The notes under the pieces are model-generated. The model saw nothing but the letters and a program-made list of their open reading frames with translations. It was not told the DNA's origin and made no database searches. A stretch of DNA of 64,000 bases from JAGOEY01 sp017997515 (GTDB taxonomy: Bacteria > Pseudomonadota > Gammaproteobacteria > Burkholderiales > Burkholderiaceae_C), in the NCBI GenBank assembly GCA_026314275.1, contig CP111109.1, forward strand, positions 4,153,518-4,217,517, given 5' to 3'. Position 1 is the stretch's first letter. Each line of letters starts with the position of its first letter. Made by a program: the position numbers and the translations under genes. Of the stretch, positions 41,986 through 51,881 are shown piece after piece.

Positions 41986-43980
41986 GTAAGCCTGGCCCAG
42001 TTGATCCAGGATAGCCGGGTTCTCCAGCGTGGAGGTGTCCTGCGTCACCGCCTCGCCCTTGGCAATGGAGCGCAGCAGGCGGCGCATGATCTTGCCGGAG
42101 CGGGTCTTGGGCAGGTTCTCGCCAAAACGAATGTCCTTGGGCTTGGCGATCGGGCCGATTTCCTTGGCAACCCAGTCGCGCAGTTCTTTGGCGATGGCTT
42201 TGGCTTCGTCACCGCTGGGGCGCGAGCGCTTCAGCACCACGAAGGCACAGATGGCTTCACCGGTCAGGTCGTCCGGGCGGCCCACCACGGCGGCTTCGGC
42301 CACCAGGTCGGTCTTGGACACCAGCGCGGATTCGATTTCCATCGTGCCCATGCGGTGGCCGGACACGTTCAGCACGTCGTCGATACGGCCGGTGATACGG
42401 AAGTAACCCCGGTCGGCACTGCGCACTGCGCCGTCGCCGGCCAGGTAAATCGTGCCGCCCATTTCTTCGGGGAAGTAACTCTTCTTGAAACGCTCGGGGT
42501 CGTTCCAGATGGTGCGGATCATCGACGGCCAGGGGCGTTTGACCACCAGCATGCCGCCCGAACCGTTGGGCAGGTCGTTGCCGGTTTCGTCCACGATGGC
42601 GGCCATGATGCCGGGCAGTGGCAGCGTGCAGCTGCCGGGCACCAGCGGTGTAGCGCCTGGCAGCGGCGTCATCATGTGGCCGCCGGTTTCCGTCTGCCAG
42701 AAGGTGTCGACGATGGGGCAACGCTCGTGGCCCACGTTTTTGTAGTACCACATCCAGGCCTCGGGGTTGATGGGCTCACCCACCGAACCGAGGATGCGCA
42801 GGCTGCTCAGGTCCGAGCGGTCTGGGTGCACGGCAGCGTCACTTTCCGCCGCCTTGATGAGCGAGCGGATGGCCGTGGGTGCGGTGTAGAAGATCGAGCA
42901 TTTGTGTTTCTCGATCATTTGCCAGAAGCGGCCCGCGTTCGGGAAGGTCGGGATGCCTTCAAAAATGATCTGGGTCGCACCTGCTGCCAGCGGGCCGTAG
43001 GCAACATACGTGTGGCCCGTGATCCAGCCGATGTCGGCCGTACACCAGAAGACATCTTCGGGGCGCAGGTCAAACGTCCAGTCCATCGTGAGCTTGGCCC
43101 ACAACAAATAACCACCGGTGCTGTGCTGCACACCCTTGGGTTTGCCGGTGGAGCCCGACGTGTAGAGGATAAACAGCGGGTGCTCGGCCCCCACAGCCAC
43201 GGGCGGGCATTCACTGCTTTGGCCCGCAACGGCGTCGGTGAACGTTTTGTCGCGCCCGGCAACCATGTTGCAGGCGGTGGCCGTGCGCTCGTACACAAAC
43301 ACGGTTTTAACCGACTCACAGCCGCCCATGGCGATACCGTCGTCCACAATGGCTTTGAGTGGCAGCTCCTTGCCGCCGCGCATCTGGTAGTTGGCGGTGA
43401 TGACGGCCACGGCACCGGCGTCAATGATGCGTTCGTTCAGCGCCTTGGCCGAGAAGCCGCCAAACACCACGCTGTGGGTTGCGCCAATACGGGCGCAGGC
43501 CTGCATGGCGATCACACCTTCGAGGGTCATGGGCATGTAGACCAGCACACGGTCGCCCTTTTGCACGCCTGCGGCTTTGAGCGCGTTGGCAAACTGGCTC
43601 ACACGCGCCAGCAGCTCTTTGTAGGTGGTCTTGGTGACCGTGCCGTCGTCGGCCTCGAAGATCACGGCGGTCTTGTTTTCGACCGGGGTGCCCATGTGTT
43701 TGTCCAGGCAGTTGGCCGAGGCGTTCAGCTCGCCATCTGCAAACCACTGGTAGAACGGTGCGTTGGACTCGTCCAGCGTCTGGGTGAAGGGTTTGTTCCA
43801 CAGCACGTTCTCGCGCGCCAGGCGGGCCCAGAAGCCGCTGAAGTCTTTTTCGGCCTCTGCGCACAACGCGTTGTACGCGTCCATGCCAGACACACGCGCA
43901 GCCTTGACGATGGCGTCAGACGGCGGAAACACCCGGTTTTCAACCAGCACGGATTCGATGGCGGACGAGGACACGCTCAT
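41983..43980 (-). CDS. acs: Acetyl-CoA synthetase
   Basis: A 665-residue AMP-forming enzyme converting acetate, ATP and CoA to acetyl-CoA. Motifs: YTSGSTGKPKGVQHSTGGYL, TADIGWITGHTYVAYGPL, DTFWQTETGGH, and the acetylation-site PKTRSGKIMRRLL with the regulated Lys. Length is normal. It ends with a strong terminator. It is a standalone gene. Confidence 0.95.
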   Translation of the reverse strand: MSVSSSAIESVLVENRVFPPSDAIVKAARVSGMDAYNALCAEAEKDFSGFWARLARENVLWNKPFTQTLDESNAPFYQWFADGELNASANCLDKHMGTPVENKTAVIFEADDGTVTKTTYKELLARVSQFANALKAAGVQKGDRVLVYMPMTLEGVIAMQACARIGATHSVVFGGFSAKALNERIIDAGAVAVITANYQMRGGKELPLKAIVDDGIAMGGCESVKTVFVYERTATACNMVAGRDKTFTDAVAGQSSECPPVAVGAEHPLFILYTSGSTGKPKGVQHSTGGYLLWAKLTMDWTFDLRPEDVFWCTADIGWITGHTYVAYGPLAAGATQIIFEGIPTFPNAGRFWQMIEKHKCSIFYTAPTAIRSLIKAAESDAAVHPDRSDLSSLRILGSVGEPINPEAWMWYYKNVGHERCPIVDTFWQTETGGHMMTPLPGATPLVPGSCTLPLPGIMAAIVDETGNDLPNGSGGMLVVKRPWPSMIRTIWNDPERFKKSYFPEEMGGTIYLAGDGAVRSADRGYFRITGRIDDVLNVSGHRMGTMEIESALVSKTDLVAEAAVVGRPDDLTGEAICAFVVLKRSRPSGDEAKAIAKELRDWVAKEIGPIAKPKDIRFGENLPKTRSGKIMRRLLRSIAKGEAVTQDTSTLENPAILDQLGQAY

Positions 43981-44158
43981 GGTTTTTGTCTCCTAATGGA
44001 ATACAGGTCAATGGAATCTGCGCGTAATGTGGGCGGCGGCACTTACACGCCACTGACTGTCACGGCCCTGGCACAGCGCGCAGGTAGGATATTTTTCGGT
44101 GGCCCTGCAGTGTGCTGCCCCACTAAAATCGCGCTTTACGTGAAAACCCGTACCCACC

Positions 44159-44761
44159 ATGTCTGACCCTACACCCGCACGCACTTCCCCCATGCGCCCC
44201 CTGCCCCGCCTGATCTTTGCCAGCCGCTGGCTGCAGTTGCCGCTGTACCTGGGCCTGATCATTGCGCAGGCGGTGTATGTGGTGCACTTTCTGGTCGAAC
44301 TGACCCACCTGGTGGAGGCCGCGTTTGGCAACCAGACTGCCTTGCAGGCCCTAATCAACTCCATTGGCTACAAGCCCGAAGCGCCCATCACCTCGCTTAA
44401 TGAAACGGTGATCATGCTGGTGGTGCTGGCGCTGATTGACGTGGTGATGATCTCGAACCTGCTGATCATGGTGATTGTGGGTGGCTACGAGACCTTCGTA
44501 AGCCGTCTTGACCTCACTGGCCACCGCGACCAACCGGAATGGCTGAGCCACGTCAACGCCTCGGTGCTGAAAGTGAAACTGGGCCTGTCGATCATTGGTA
44601 TCAGCTCGATCCATCTGCTCAAGACCTTCATCAACGCCGACAACTACAGCGAAAAGGTGCTCATCGCGCAGACCGTGATCCACATCGCCTTCCTGCTGTC
44701 GGCACTCGCCATTGCCTACACCGACAAACTCATGTCGAGTACGGCTGACAAAAGCCATTGA
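44159..44761 (+). CDS. YqhA/TIGR00645-family membrane protein
   Basis: A 200-residue protein with three or four helices: FASRWLQLPLYLGLIIAQAVYV, ETVIMLVVLALIDVVMISNLLIMVIVGGYETFVSRL and KVLIAQTVIHIAFLLSALAIAY are landmarks of the family. Function unknown. It is preceded by a short non-coding region divergent from acs and followed by the promoter of proVWX. Confidence 0.88.
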   Translation: MSDPTPARTSPMRPLPRLIFASRWLQLPLYLGLIIAQAVYVVHFLVELTHLVEAAFGNQTALQALINSIGYKPEAPITSLNETVIMLVVLALIDVVMISNLLIMVIVGGYETFVSRLDLTGHRDQPEWLSHVNASVLKVKLGLSIIGISSIHLLKTFINADNYSEKVLIAQTVIHIAFLLSALAIAYTDKLMSSTADKSH

Positions 44762-44828
44762 TCCGATGTGAACGGGGCGGCTGCGGCGTGCTACCCCGTT
44801 CATCTGCCAACCCATGTGTCTGCTGGCC

Positions 44829-44857
44829 TTGACCAATCCAGACACAAAAGTTATAAT
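44829..44857 (+). promoter_or_regulatory. Sigma70 promoter for the proVWX operon
   Basis: TTGACC, a 17-base spacer and TATAAT: the best sigma70 match seen in the window. Predicted start near 44864 leaves a leader of about 375 bases before proV. Confidence 0.8.
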
Positions 44858-44863
44858 TTGACG

Positions 44864-45240
44864 CTGTTAAACAACCAACTCTGTTGGTCGCCTTGCACTA
44901 CTCGCGGATTTTTATATCCCGTCGCGGTGCAGGATGTTCTTGTCGGGCCTAGCGCCTGACACCCTGGCCGGATCTTTCCGGCCCTGATGCCAAGTCACTC
45001 CCGCCGGAGCCAGCCCCCTCGACCGGGCCCGCTGTTCCGGATGCCGGAGACTTCGACGGGCACTGTTTTCGTCACATGTCGTCCTCAGCGCCTGTCTGGC
45101 GGTCTTAGCAATCCTTTGGCCGCTGGGGCGTTTTCACGTCCGTTCGACTTTGTGCAGCAGCCCCTTTCTGCGGGTTTCGGCCCGCAGCAGTCGCCTCCGG
45201 GCGGCGCTTGTTCAACTCTTTTAAAAAAGGAGCCCGGCGC
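44864..45240 (+). promoter_or_regulatory. Long structured 5' leader of proVWX, type unknown
   Basis: About 375 bases without a convincing gene. It starts with a perfect hairpin ACCAAC-TCT-GTTGGT (44874-44888), then GCAC...GTGC (44895-44940), CCGGATCTTTCCGG (44973-44986) and several GC-rich hairpins, ending with the proV ribosome site AAGGAG. I do not match it to a known riboswitch. It could be a cis-acting RNA or an osmotic control region. Confidence 0.5.
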
Positions 45241-46488
45241 GTGGCAAAAGAAATCACCATCGACCATGTCTTCAAGGTTTTCGGCGAAGCACCCGAGACC
45301 GCTCTGGACCTTGTCCGGCAAGGCGTATCCAAACAAGACATCCTGGCCCAGACAGGCCATTCCATTGCGGTGTTCGACGCGAACCTGCACATCCACGCGG
45401 GCGAAATTTTCGTCATCATGGGCCTGTCGGGTTCGGGCAAATCCACCCTCGTGCGCCTGCTGAACCGCTTGATCGAACCCACCGCCGGGCGCATCGTGAT
45501 CGACGGGCAGGACATCAACCTGCACTCCGACGCCCAGCTGCGTGCGCTGCGCCGCAAAGACATCAGCATGGTGTTCCAGTCGTTCGCGCTGATGCCGCAC
45601 ATGACCGTGCTGGACAACACCGCGTTTGGCCTGGAACTGGCGGGTGTGGACCGCGCCGAGCGCGAGCAGCAAGCCACCCTGGCGCTGGAACAGGTGGGCC
45701 TGGACGGCTGGGGTGCGAGTTACCCCGACGAGTTGTCGGGCGGTATGCAGCAGCGTGTGGGCCTGGCACGCGCACTGGCGTCTGACCCGTCGATCCTGCT
45801 GATGGACGAGGCGTTTTCGGCACTCGACCCGATCATCCGCACAGAGATGCAGTCCGAGCTGCTGCGGCTGCAGCAGGTGCGCCGCCGCACCATCGTTTTT
45901 ATCTCGCACGACCTGGACGAAGCCATGCGGATTGGCGACCGCATCGCCATCATGAAAGACGGCCAGGTGGTGCAGGTGGGCGCCCCTGAAGAAATCTTGC
46001 GCAACCCGGCGGACGACTATGTGCGCAGCTTTGTGCGCGGTGTGGACGCAGCGGCCGTGTTCAAGGCCAGCGACATTGCGCGCAAACCGCAGGTGGTGGT
46101 GGCCGAACAAGCCGGCAAGGGCTCGCGTGCGGCACTGAAACAACTGGAAGACCAGGACCGCGAATACGCTTATGTGGTCACCGCCGCGCAGCGGTACCTC
46201 GGCATTGTGTCGGTGGACTCGCTGCGCAAGGCGCTGGCCGGGCACGTGGGCCCGCTGGGGCTGTCCCACGCCTACCTGGACGGCGTGGAGCCGATTGCCG
46301 CGGACGAACCGGTGAGTGGGCTGTTTGGCAAGGTGGCGCAAGCCCCTTACGCCATGCCAGTGGTGGCGGACGATGGGCGTTTTCGCGGCGCCATCAGCAA
46401 GACCACCTTGCTGAAGTTTCTGGACCGTGACACCCCCATCGAACCCGCTGCCCCCGCACCGGCCACCACGGCCGTTGCCGCCCCTTGA
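45241..46488 (+). CDS. proV: Glycine betaine/proline ABC transporter ATPase
   Basis: A 415-residue ProV/OpuAA-type ATPase: Walker A GLSGSGKST, signature LSGGMQQRVGLARAL, Walker B ILLMDEAFSALDP and, after residue 260, a tandem CBS-domain regulatory region. GTG 45241 is chosen because AAGGAG lies eight bases upstream; the frame extends to 45208. It energises osmoprotectant import. Confidence 0.93.
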   Translation: MAKEITIDHVFKVFGEAPETALDLVRQGVSKQDILAQTGHSIAVFDANLHIHAGEIFVIMGLSGSGKSTLVRLLNRLIEPTAGRIVIDGQDINLHSDAQLRALRRKDISMVFQSFALMPHMTVLDNTAFGLELAGVDRAEREQQATLALEQVGLDGWGASYPDELSGGMQQRVGLARALASDPSILLMDEAFSALDPIIRTEMQSELLRLQQVRRRTIVFISHDLDEAMRIGDRIAIMKDGQVVQVGAPEEILRNPADDYVRSFVRGVDAAAVFKASDIARKPQVVVAEQAGKGSRAALKQLEDQDREYAYVVTAAQRYLGIVSVDSLRKALAGHVGPLGLSHAYLDGVEPIAADEPVSGLFGKVAQAPYAMPVVADDGRFRGAISKTTLLKFLDRDTPIEPAAPAPATTAVAAP

Positions 46489-46502
46489 CTCCGAAAGACC
46501 GC

Positions 46503-47744
46503 ATGAACGAAACCCTCCTCGCCCCATCCGGCACCGACAACGGCTCCACGCTGCCCCCATTGGTAGAAACCAACCCCTGGGCCACCCCTTCAACTGCCCC
46601 CACGGATGCCGCCACCAGCACCTTCCCCTGGGACATGGCCACACCACCTGCCGCCGCCGTGGAGGCAGACCCCTGGCAGACCACCAGCCAGCCCCTGGAC
46701 GCGGGCGGCGCGGACAACTGGCTGGACGCACCCATCAGCGCCACCAGCCCCGATTTGGACAGCACCACCAGCGGCCTGCACCTGAGCCAGCTGTGGGACG
46801 GCTCGCTGCCGATTGAGGGCTGGATCAACCAGGGCCTGGGCTGGGTAGTGGACAACTTCCGCCCCTTCTTCCAGACCGTACGTGGCCCCATCGACGGCAC
46901 CCTGACCTGGGTGGAAAGCCTGCTGCTCAGTGTGCCCACACTGGCCATGGTGGCGCTGCTCGGCCTGCTGGCGTGGCAGTTTGCAAGCCGCGCGATTGCC
47001 ATCGGTGCCGTCGTGTCGCTGCTGATCGTCGCCATGCTCGGCATCTGGCCCGAAGCCATGGTCACCCTCTCGCTGGTGCTCACCTCCCTGGTGTTTTGTA
47101 TGGTGATTGGCCTGCCGCTCGGCATCCTGCTGGCCAGCAGCGACCGCGCCCAGCGCCTGACCCGCCCCCTGCTCGACGCCATGCAGACCACACCCGCGTT
47201 TGTGTACCTGGTGCCGGTGGTGATGTTGTTTGGCATTGGCAATGTGCCCGGTGTCATCGTGACCATCATCTTTGCGCTGCCGCCGCTGGTGCGCCTGACC
47301 AACCTGGGCATCCGCCAGGTGCGGCCCGACCTGATCGAAGCCGCCCGCGCCTACGGTGCCTCGCCCTGGCAAATGCTGACCAAGGTGCAGCTGCCGCTGG
47401 CCATGCCGTCCATCATGGCGGGGGTGAACCAGTCACTGATGCTGTCGCTGTCGATGGTCGTCATCGCCTCCATGATCGCCGTGGGCGGACTGGGCCAGAT
47501 GGTGCTGCGGGGTATTGGCCGGCTCGACATGGGCCTGGCCACCGTGGGCGGCCTGGGCATTGTGCTGCTGGCCATCACGCTGGACCGCTTCACCCAGGCC
47601 CTGGGCCAACCGCAACGGGGCTCGCGCCACTGGTGGCAACGCGGCCCGGTGGGCCTGGTGTGCCGCGCCCTGCCGCAGCGCCAGCAACCCGCAACACCCT
47701 ACCGGGTGTCGGCAGAAGCCGAAATCGCCTCCCACGTGCACTGA
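46503..47744 (+). CDS. proW: Glycine betaine/proline ABC transporter permease
   Basis: A 413-residue permease. The first ~100 residues are a low-complexity Thr/Pro/Asp-rich cytoplasmic extension with repeated NPW/DPW motifs; the transmembrane part follows with EAARAYGASPWQMLTKVQLPLAMPSIMAG, the coupling EAA loop. ATG 46503 is 14 bases after proV. Together with ProV and ProX it forms one importer. Confidence 0.92.
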   Translation: MNETLLAPSGTDNGSTLPPLVETNPWATPSTAPTDAATSTFPWDMATPPAAAVEADPWQTTSQPLDAGGADNWLDAPISATSPDLDSTTSGLHLSQLWDGSLPIEGWINQGLGWVVDNFRPFFQTVRGPIDGTLTWVESLLLSVPTLAMVALLGLLAWQFASRAIAIGAVVSLLIVAMLGIWPEAMVTLSLVLTSLVFCMVIGLPLGILLASSDRAQRLTRPLLDAMQTTPAFVYLVPVVMLFGIGNVPGVIVTIIFALPPLVRLTNLGIRQVRPDLIEAARAYGASPWQMLTKVQLPLAMPSIMAGVNQSLMLSLSMVVIASMIAVGGLGQMVLRGIGRLDMGLATVGGLGIVLLAITLDRFTQALGQPQRGSRHWWQRGPVGLVCRALPQRQQPATPYRVSAEAEIASHVH

Positions 47745-47781
47745 GCACGCACTTATTTCAACACCCAAGGAGAACAAGCAC

Positions 47782-48789
47782 ATGATTTCAAAACTGATCC
47801 ACACCTCCGCAGCCAGCCTGCTGGCCCTCGGCCTGGCCGGTGCCGCCACTGCGGCCGACCTGCCCGGCAAGGGCATCACCGTGCAACCGATCAAAAGCTC
47901 GATTGCCGAAGAATCGTTCCAGACCCTGCTGGTGTCCCGTGCGCTGGAAAAACTGGGCTACACCGTCAAGGCCCCGCAGGAAATCGAATACGCCACCGGC
48001 CACCTCGCGCTGGCCAACGGCGACGCCACCTTCCTGGCAACCCACTGGGACCCGCTCCACGCCGACTTCTACAAAAACGCGGGTGGCGACGCCAAAATGT
48101 GGCGCAACAGCACCTACGTCACCAACTCGCTGCAGGGTTACCTGATGGACAAAAAAACCGCCGACCAGTACAAGATCACCAACTTGGCCCAGCTGGCCGA
48201 CCCGAAGATCGCCAAACTGTTTGACGCCAACAACGACGGCAAGGCCGACCTGACCGGCTGCAACCCGGGCTGGGGCTGTGAAGGTGTGATCGAACACCAC
48301 CTCGACGCCTACAAACTGCGCAACACCGTCACCCACAACCAGGGCAGCTACGCCGCCCTGATTGCCGACACCATCGTGCGCTACAAACAGGGCCAGCCCG
48401 TGCTGTTCTACACCTGGACGCCGTACTGGGTCAGCGGTGTGCTGCAGCCCGGCAAGGACGTGACGTTTTTGCAAGTACCCTTCTCGTCACTGCCCGGCGA
48501 GCAAAGCAAGCTGAGCACCAAGATGCCCGACGGCAGCGACTACGGCTTCACCGTGAACGTGCAACGCATCGTGGCCAACAAGGACTTCACCACCAAGAAC
48601 CCGGCTGCGGCCAAACTGTTCGAGCTGATGAAGCTGCCGGTAGCCGACGTGAATGCCCAAAACCTGCGCATGCGTGACGGCCAGAACAAAGCCGCCGACA
48701 TCGACCGCCATGTGGACGGCTGGATCAAGGGCCACCAGAAGACCTTCGACAGCTGGATCGCCCAGGCCCAGGCAGCTGCCAAGCCTTGA
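47782..48789 (+). CDS. proX: Glycine betaine-binding periplasmic protein
   Basis: A 335-residue binding protein: signal peptide ending ATAA, GKGITVQPIKSSIAEESFQTLL, ATHWDPLHADFY, GCNPGWGCEGVIEHHLDAY and WTPYWVSGVL with the aromatic Trp/Tyr cage for quaternary amines. An AAGGAG ribosome site precedes ATG 47782. The calcium-like DANNDGKADL stretch is characteristic of ProX relatives. Confidence 0.93.
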   Translation: MISKLIHTSAASLLALGLAGAATAADLPGKGITVQPIKSSIAEESFQTLLVSRALEKLGYTVKAPQEIEYATGHLALANGDATFLATHWDPLHADFYKNAGGDAKMWRNSTYVTNSLQGYLMDKKTADQYKITNLAQLADPKIAKLFDANNDGKADLTGCNPGWGCEGVIEHHLDAYKLRNTVTHNQGSYAALIADTIVRYKQGQPVLFYTWTPYWVSGVLQPGKDVTFLQVPFSSLPGEQSKLSTKMPDGSDYGFTVNVQRIVANKDFTTKNPAAAKLFELMKLPVADVNAQNLRMRDGQNKAADIDRHVDGWIKGHQKTFDSWIAQAQAAAKP

Positions 48790-48812
48790 GGCTGCAGCGT
48801 ACTCCCCTGAAA

Positions 48813-48868
48813 CTACTGTTTTGATAGCTGCTTGCGCCCGTCCTTCGGGCGCTGGCGGCACTTTTGAT
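48813..48868. repeat. Dispersed palindromic repeat after proX
   Basis: TTTTGATAGCTGCTTGCGCC then the loop TCCTT and GGGCGCTGGCGGCACTTTT. This is the clearest intergenic representative; its 20-base core is identical to the copy inside the hydratase gene. Confidence 0.8.
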
Positions 48869-49018
48869 TCATATTTTTGGCAGTAGCGGGCCAGGCAACA
48901 AGCCACCGGAACAGCGTCTCCGGTGCGCTCCCACCCATTCCACGGGTGGCCTCCTACACGCCCATGAATCGCGTTCGGATGTGATGGCAAGGTTTCATCC
49001 ATACGAGCCTTTTCACAC

Positions 49019-50166
49019 ATGGCGGGTTCCACGCGTTCCTCCTCCTCAGCCAGCCCGCCACCAGGCGAAGGTGGCCCTCTGCCGTCCGGCTTGGTGTACG
49101 TTGCTGCCGACATGCCGGGCCTCACGCGGGTGCTGCGTGGCAAATCCTTTCGATTCCGCAAACCCAATGGCAACTGGGTCACCGACACAGACGAAATCAC
49201 CCGTATCCGCAAATTGGCCATTCCCCCCGCCTACACCGACGTGTGGATCTGCCCGCTGCACAACGGGCACCTGCAGGGGCCACCGGGCTGGACGCACGGG
49301 GCAGGCGCCAGTACCGCTACCACCCCGAGTGGCGGCGTGTGCGCGACGAAGACAAGTTCGACCGTATGCGAGCGTTCGGCCAGACACTGCCGCGTATCCG
49401 CCAGCGTGTGGCGCGCGACCTGGCACCGCGCCGCGGGCAGGCGCTGGCACGCACCACCGTGTTGGCCACCATCGTGCGGCTGCTGGACACCACCTACATG
49501 CGGGTCGGCAACGAGGAATACGCGGCCAGCAACGGCTCGTACGGGTTGACCACATTACGCACACGCCATGCCGGTGTGCGTGGCAACACACTGCAGCTGC
49601 GTTTTCGCGGCAAGAGTGGTGTGCAGCAGCAGGTCACCCTCAGCGACCCGCGTGTGGCCCGTGTGGTGCGCCGCTGCCAGCAGTTGCCGGGGCAGGATCT
49701 GTTCCAGTACGAGGACGACGACGGCACGGTGCACACCGTGGGTTCCAGCGATGTGAACAGCTACCTGCGCGAGATTGCTGCGCCAAGCCCACGCGGCGCG
49801 GGTGTAGCCGAGGACCAGCACTTCACCGCCAAGGATTTCCGCACCTGGCACGGCACGGCCCAGGCGCTGGAACTCACCCGCCTGGCGTGTGAGCCACCGG
49901 CCAGCCCCGCCAACTACAGCGCCAAAGAAATCCTGGCCGAAGTCGCACGCCAACTCGGCAACACACCGGCCGTGTGCAAGAAGTCGTATGTGCACCCCGG
50001 CGTGCTGGAACTGGGCGCGCGCCTAGCGTCGGACGCGGGGCCCGGCATGCAACGGGTGTGGGAGCGGATTGGCGGTGCGGCCTCACCGCGGGCTTTGAGT
50101 GCTGCCGAGCGGCGCCTGCTGGCCTTTCTCAAGAAACCGCCACGCTCCCAAAAAGAGAGCAGCTAG
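49019..50166 (+). pseudogene. DNA topoisomerase IB (poxvirus type), frameshifted
   Basis: The first frame from ATG 49019 encodes the N-terminal domain (GKSFRFRKPNG, LAIPPAYTDVWICPLHNGHLQ). At about 49273-49280 (CAGGGGCC) the family sequence changes frame and continues as ATGLDARGRRQYRYHPEWR, TTYMRVGNEEYAASNGSYG and CKKSYVHPGVLE with the active-site Tyr, ending at 50166. One base is missing or two are extra. With the frame restored the protein is about 382 residues, normal for bacterial topoisomerase IB, which relaxes supercoils via a 3'-phosphotyrosine. Confidence 0.88.
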
Positions 50167-50205
50167 CGCACACAGGTCGGGCGCTACAGGCCTTTTTTCT
50201 TTAAA
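50160..50205. repeat. Dispersed palindromic repeat after topoisomerase IB
   Basis: AGCAGCTAGCGCACAC, GGGCGCTACAGGCC and TTTTTTCTTT: a shortened copy between convergent genes that may serve as a terminator. Confidence 0.55.
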
Positions 50206-51603
<1,398 letters not shown>

Positions 51604-51881
51604 GGTGTGTTGGCCTGTCAAATTAAGGGGTTCGGCGTCCGCCACGGGACACTCAATCAAATGAAAGTCATTCTTGTTTACAGCCTATTGTGCCCAATTA
51701 CCGGACACTTCCGGCACCTGGCCGGAGAAATCATGGTTTCCCTACAAAGCAGGTGGCGACGTGAGTGGCGGCGTTGCTCAAGCCCCCCCCAAGATTCCAC
51801 CGCACCGTCCTCTCATCAAAATCTTGAACGGCTGTGTTTACTTGTATGGATGCAGAATGTGAACAAACAAAGGAGGAGGAC

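Noticed and set aside
42001..44166. 721-codon open frame opposite acs
   Set aside because: High-GC codon bias opens the antisense frame; its translation is His/Gly/Val-rich without family motifs, and acs is certain.
45085..46731. 548-codon open frame opposite proV
   Set aside because: No domain, begins and ends inside unrelated genes; proV has all ABC motifs and a ribosome site.
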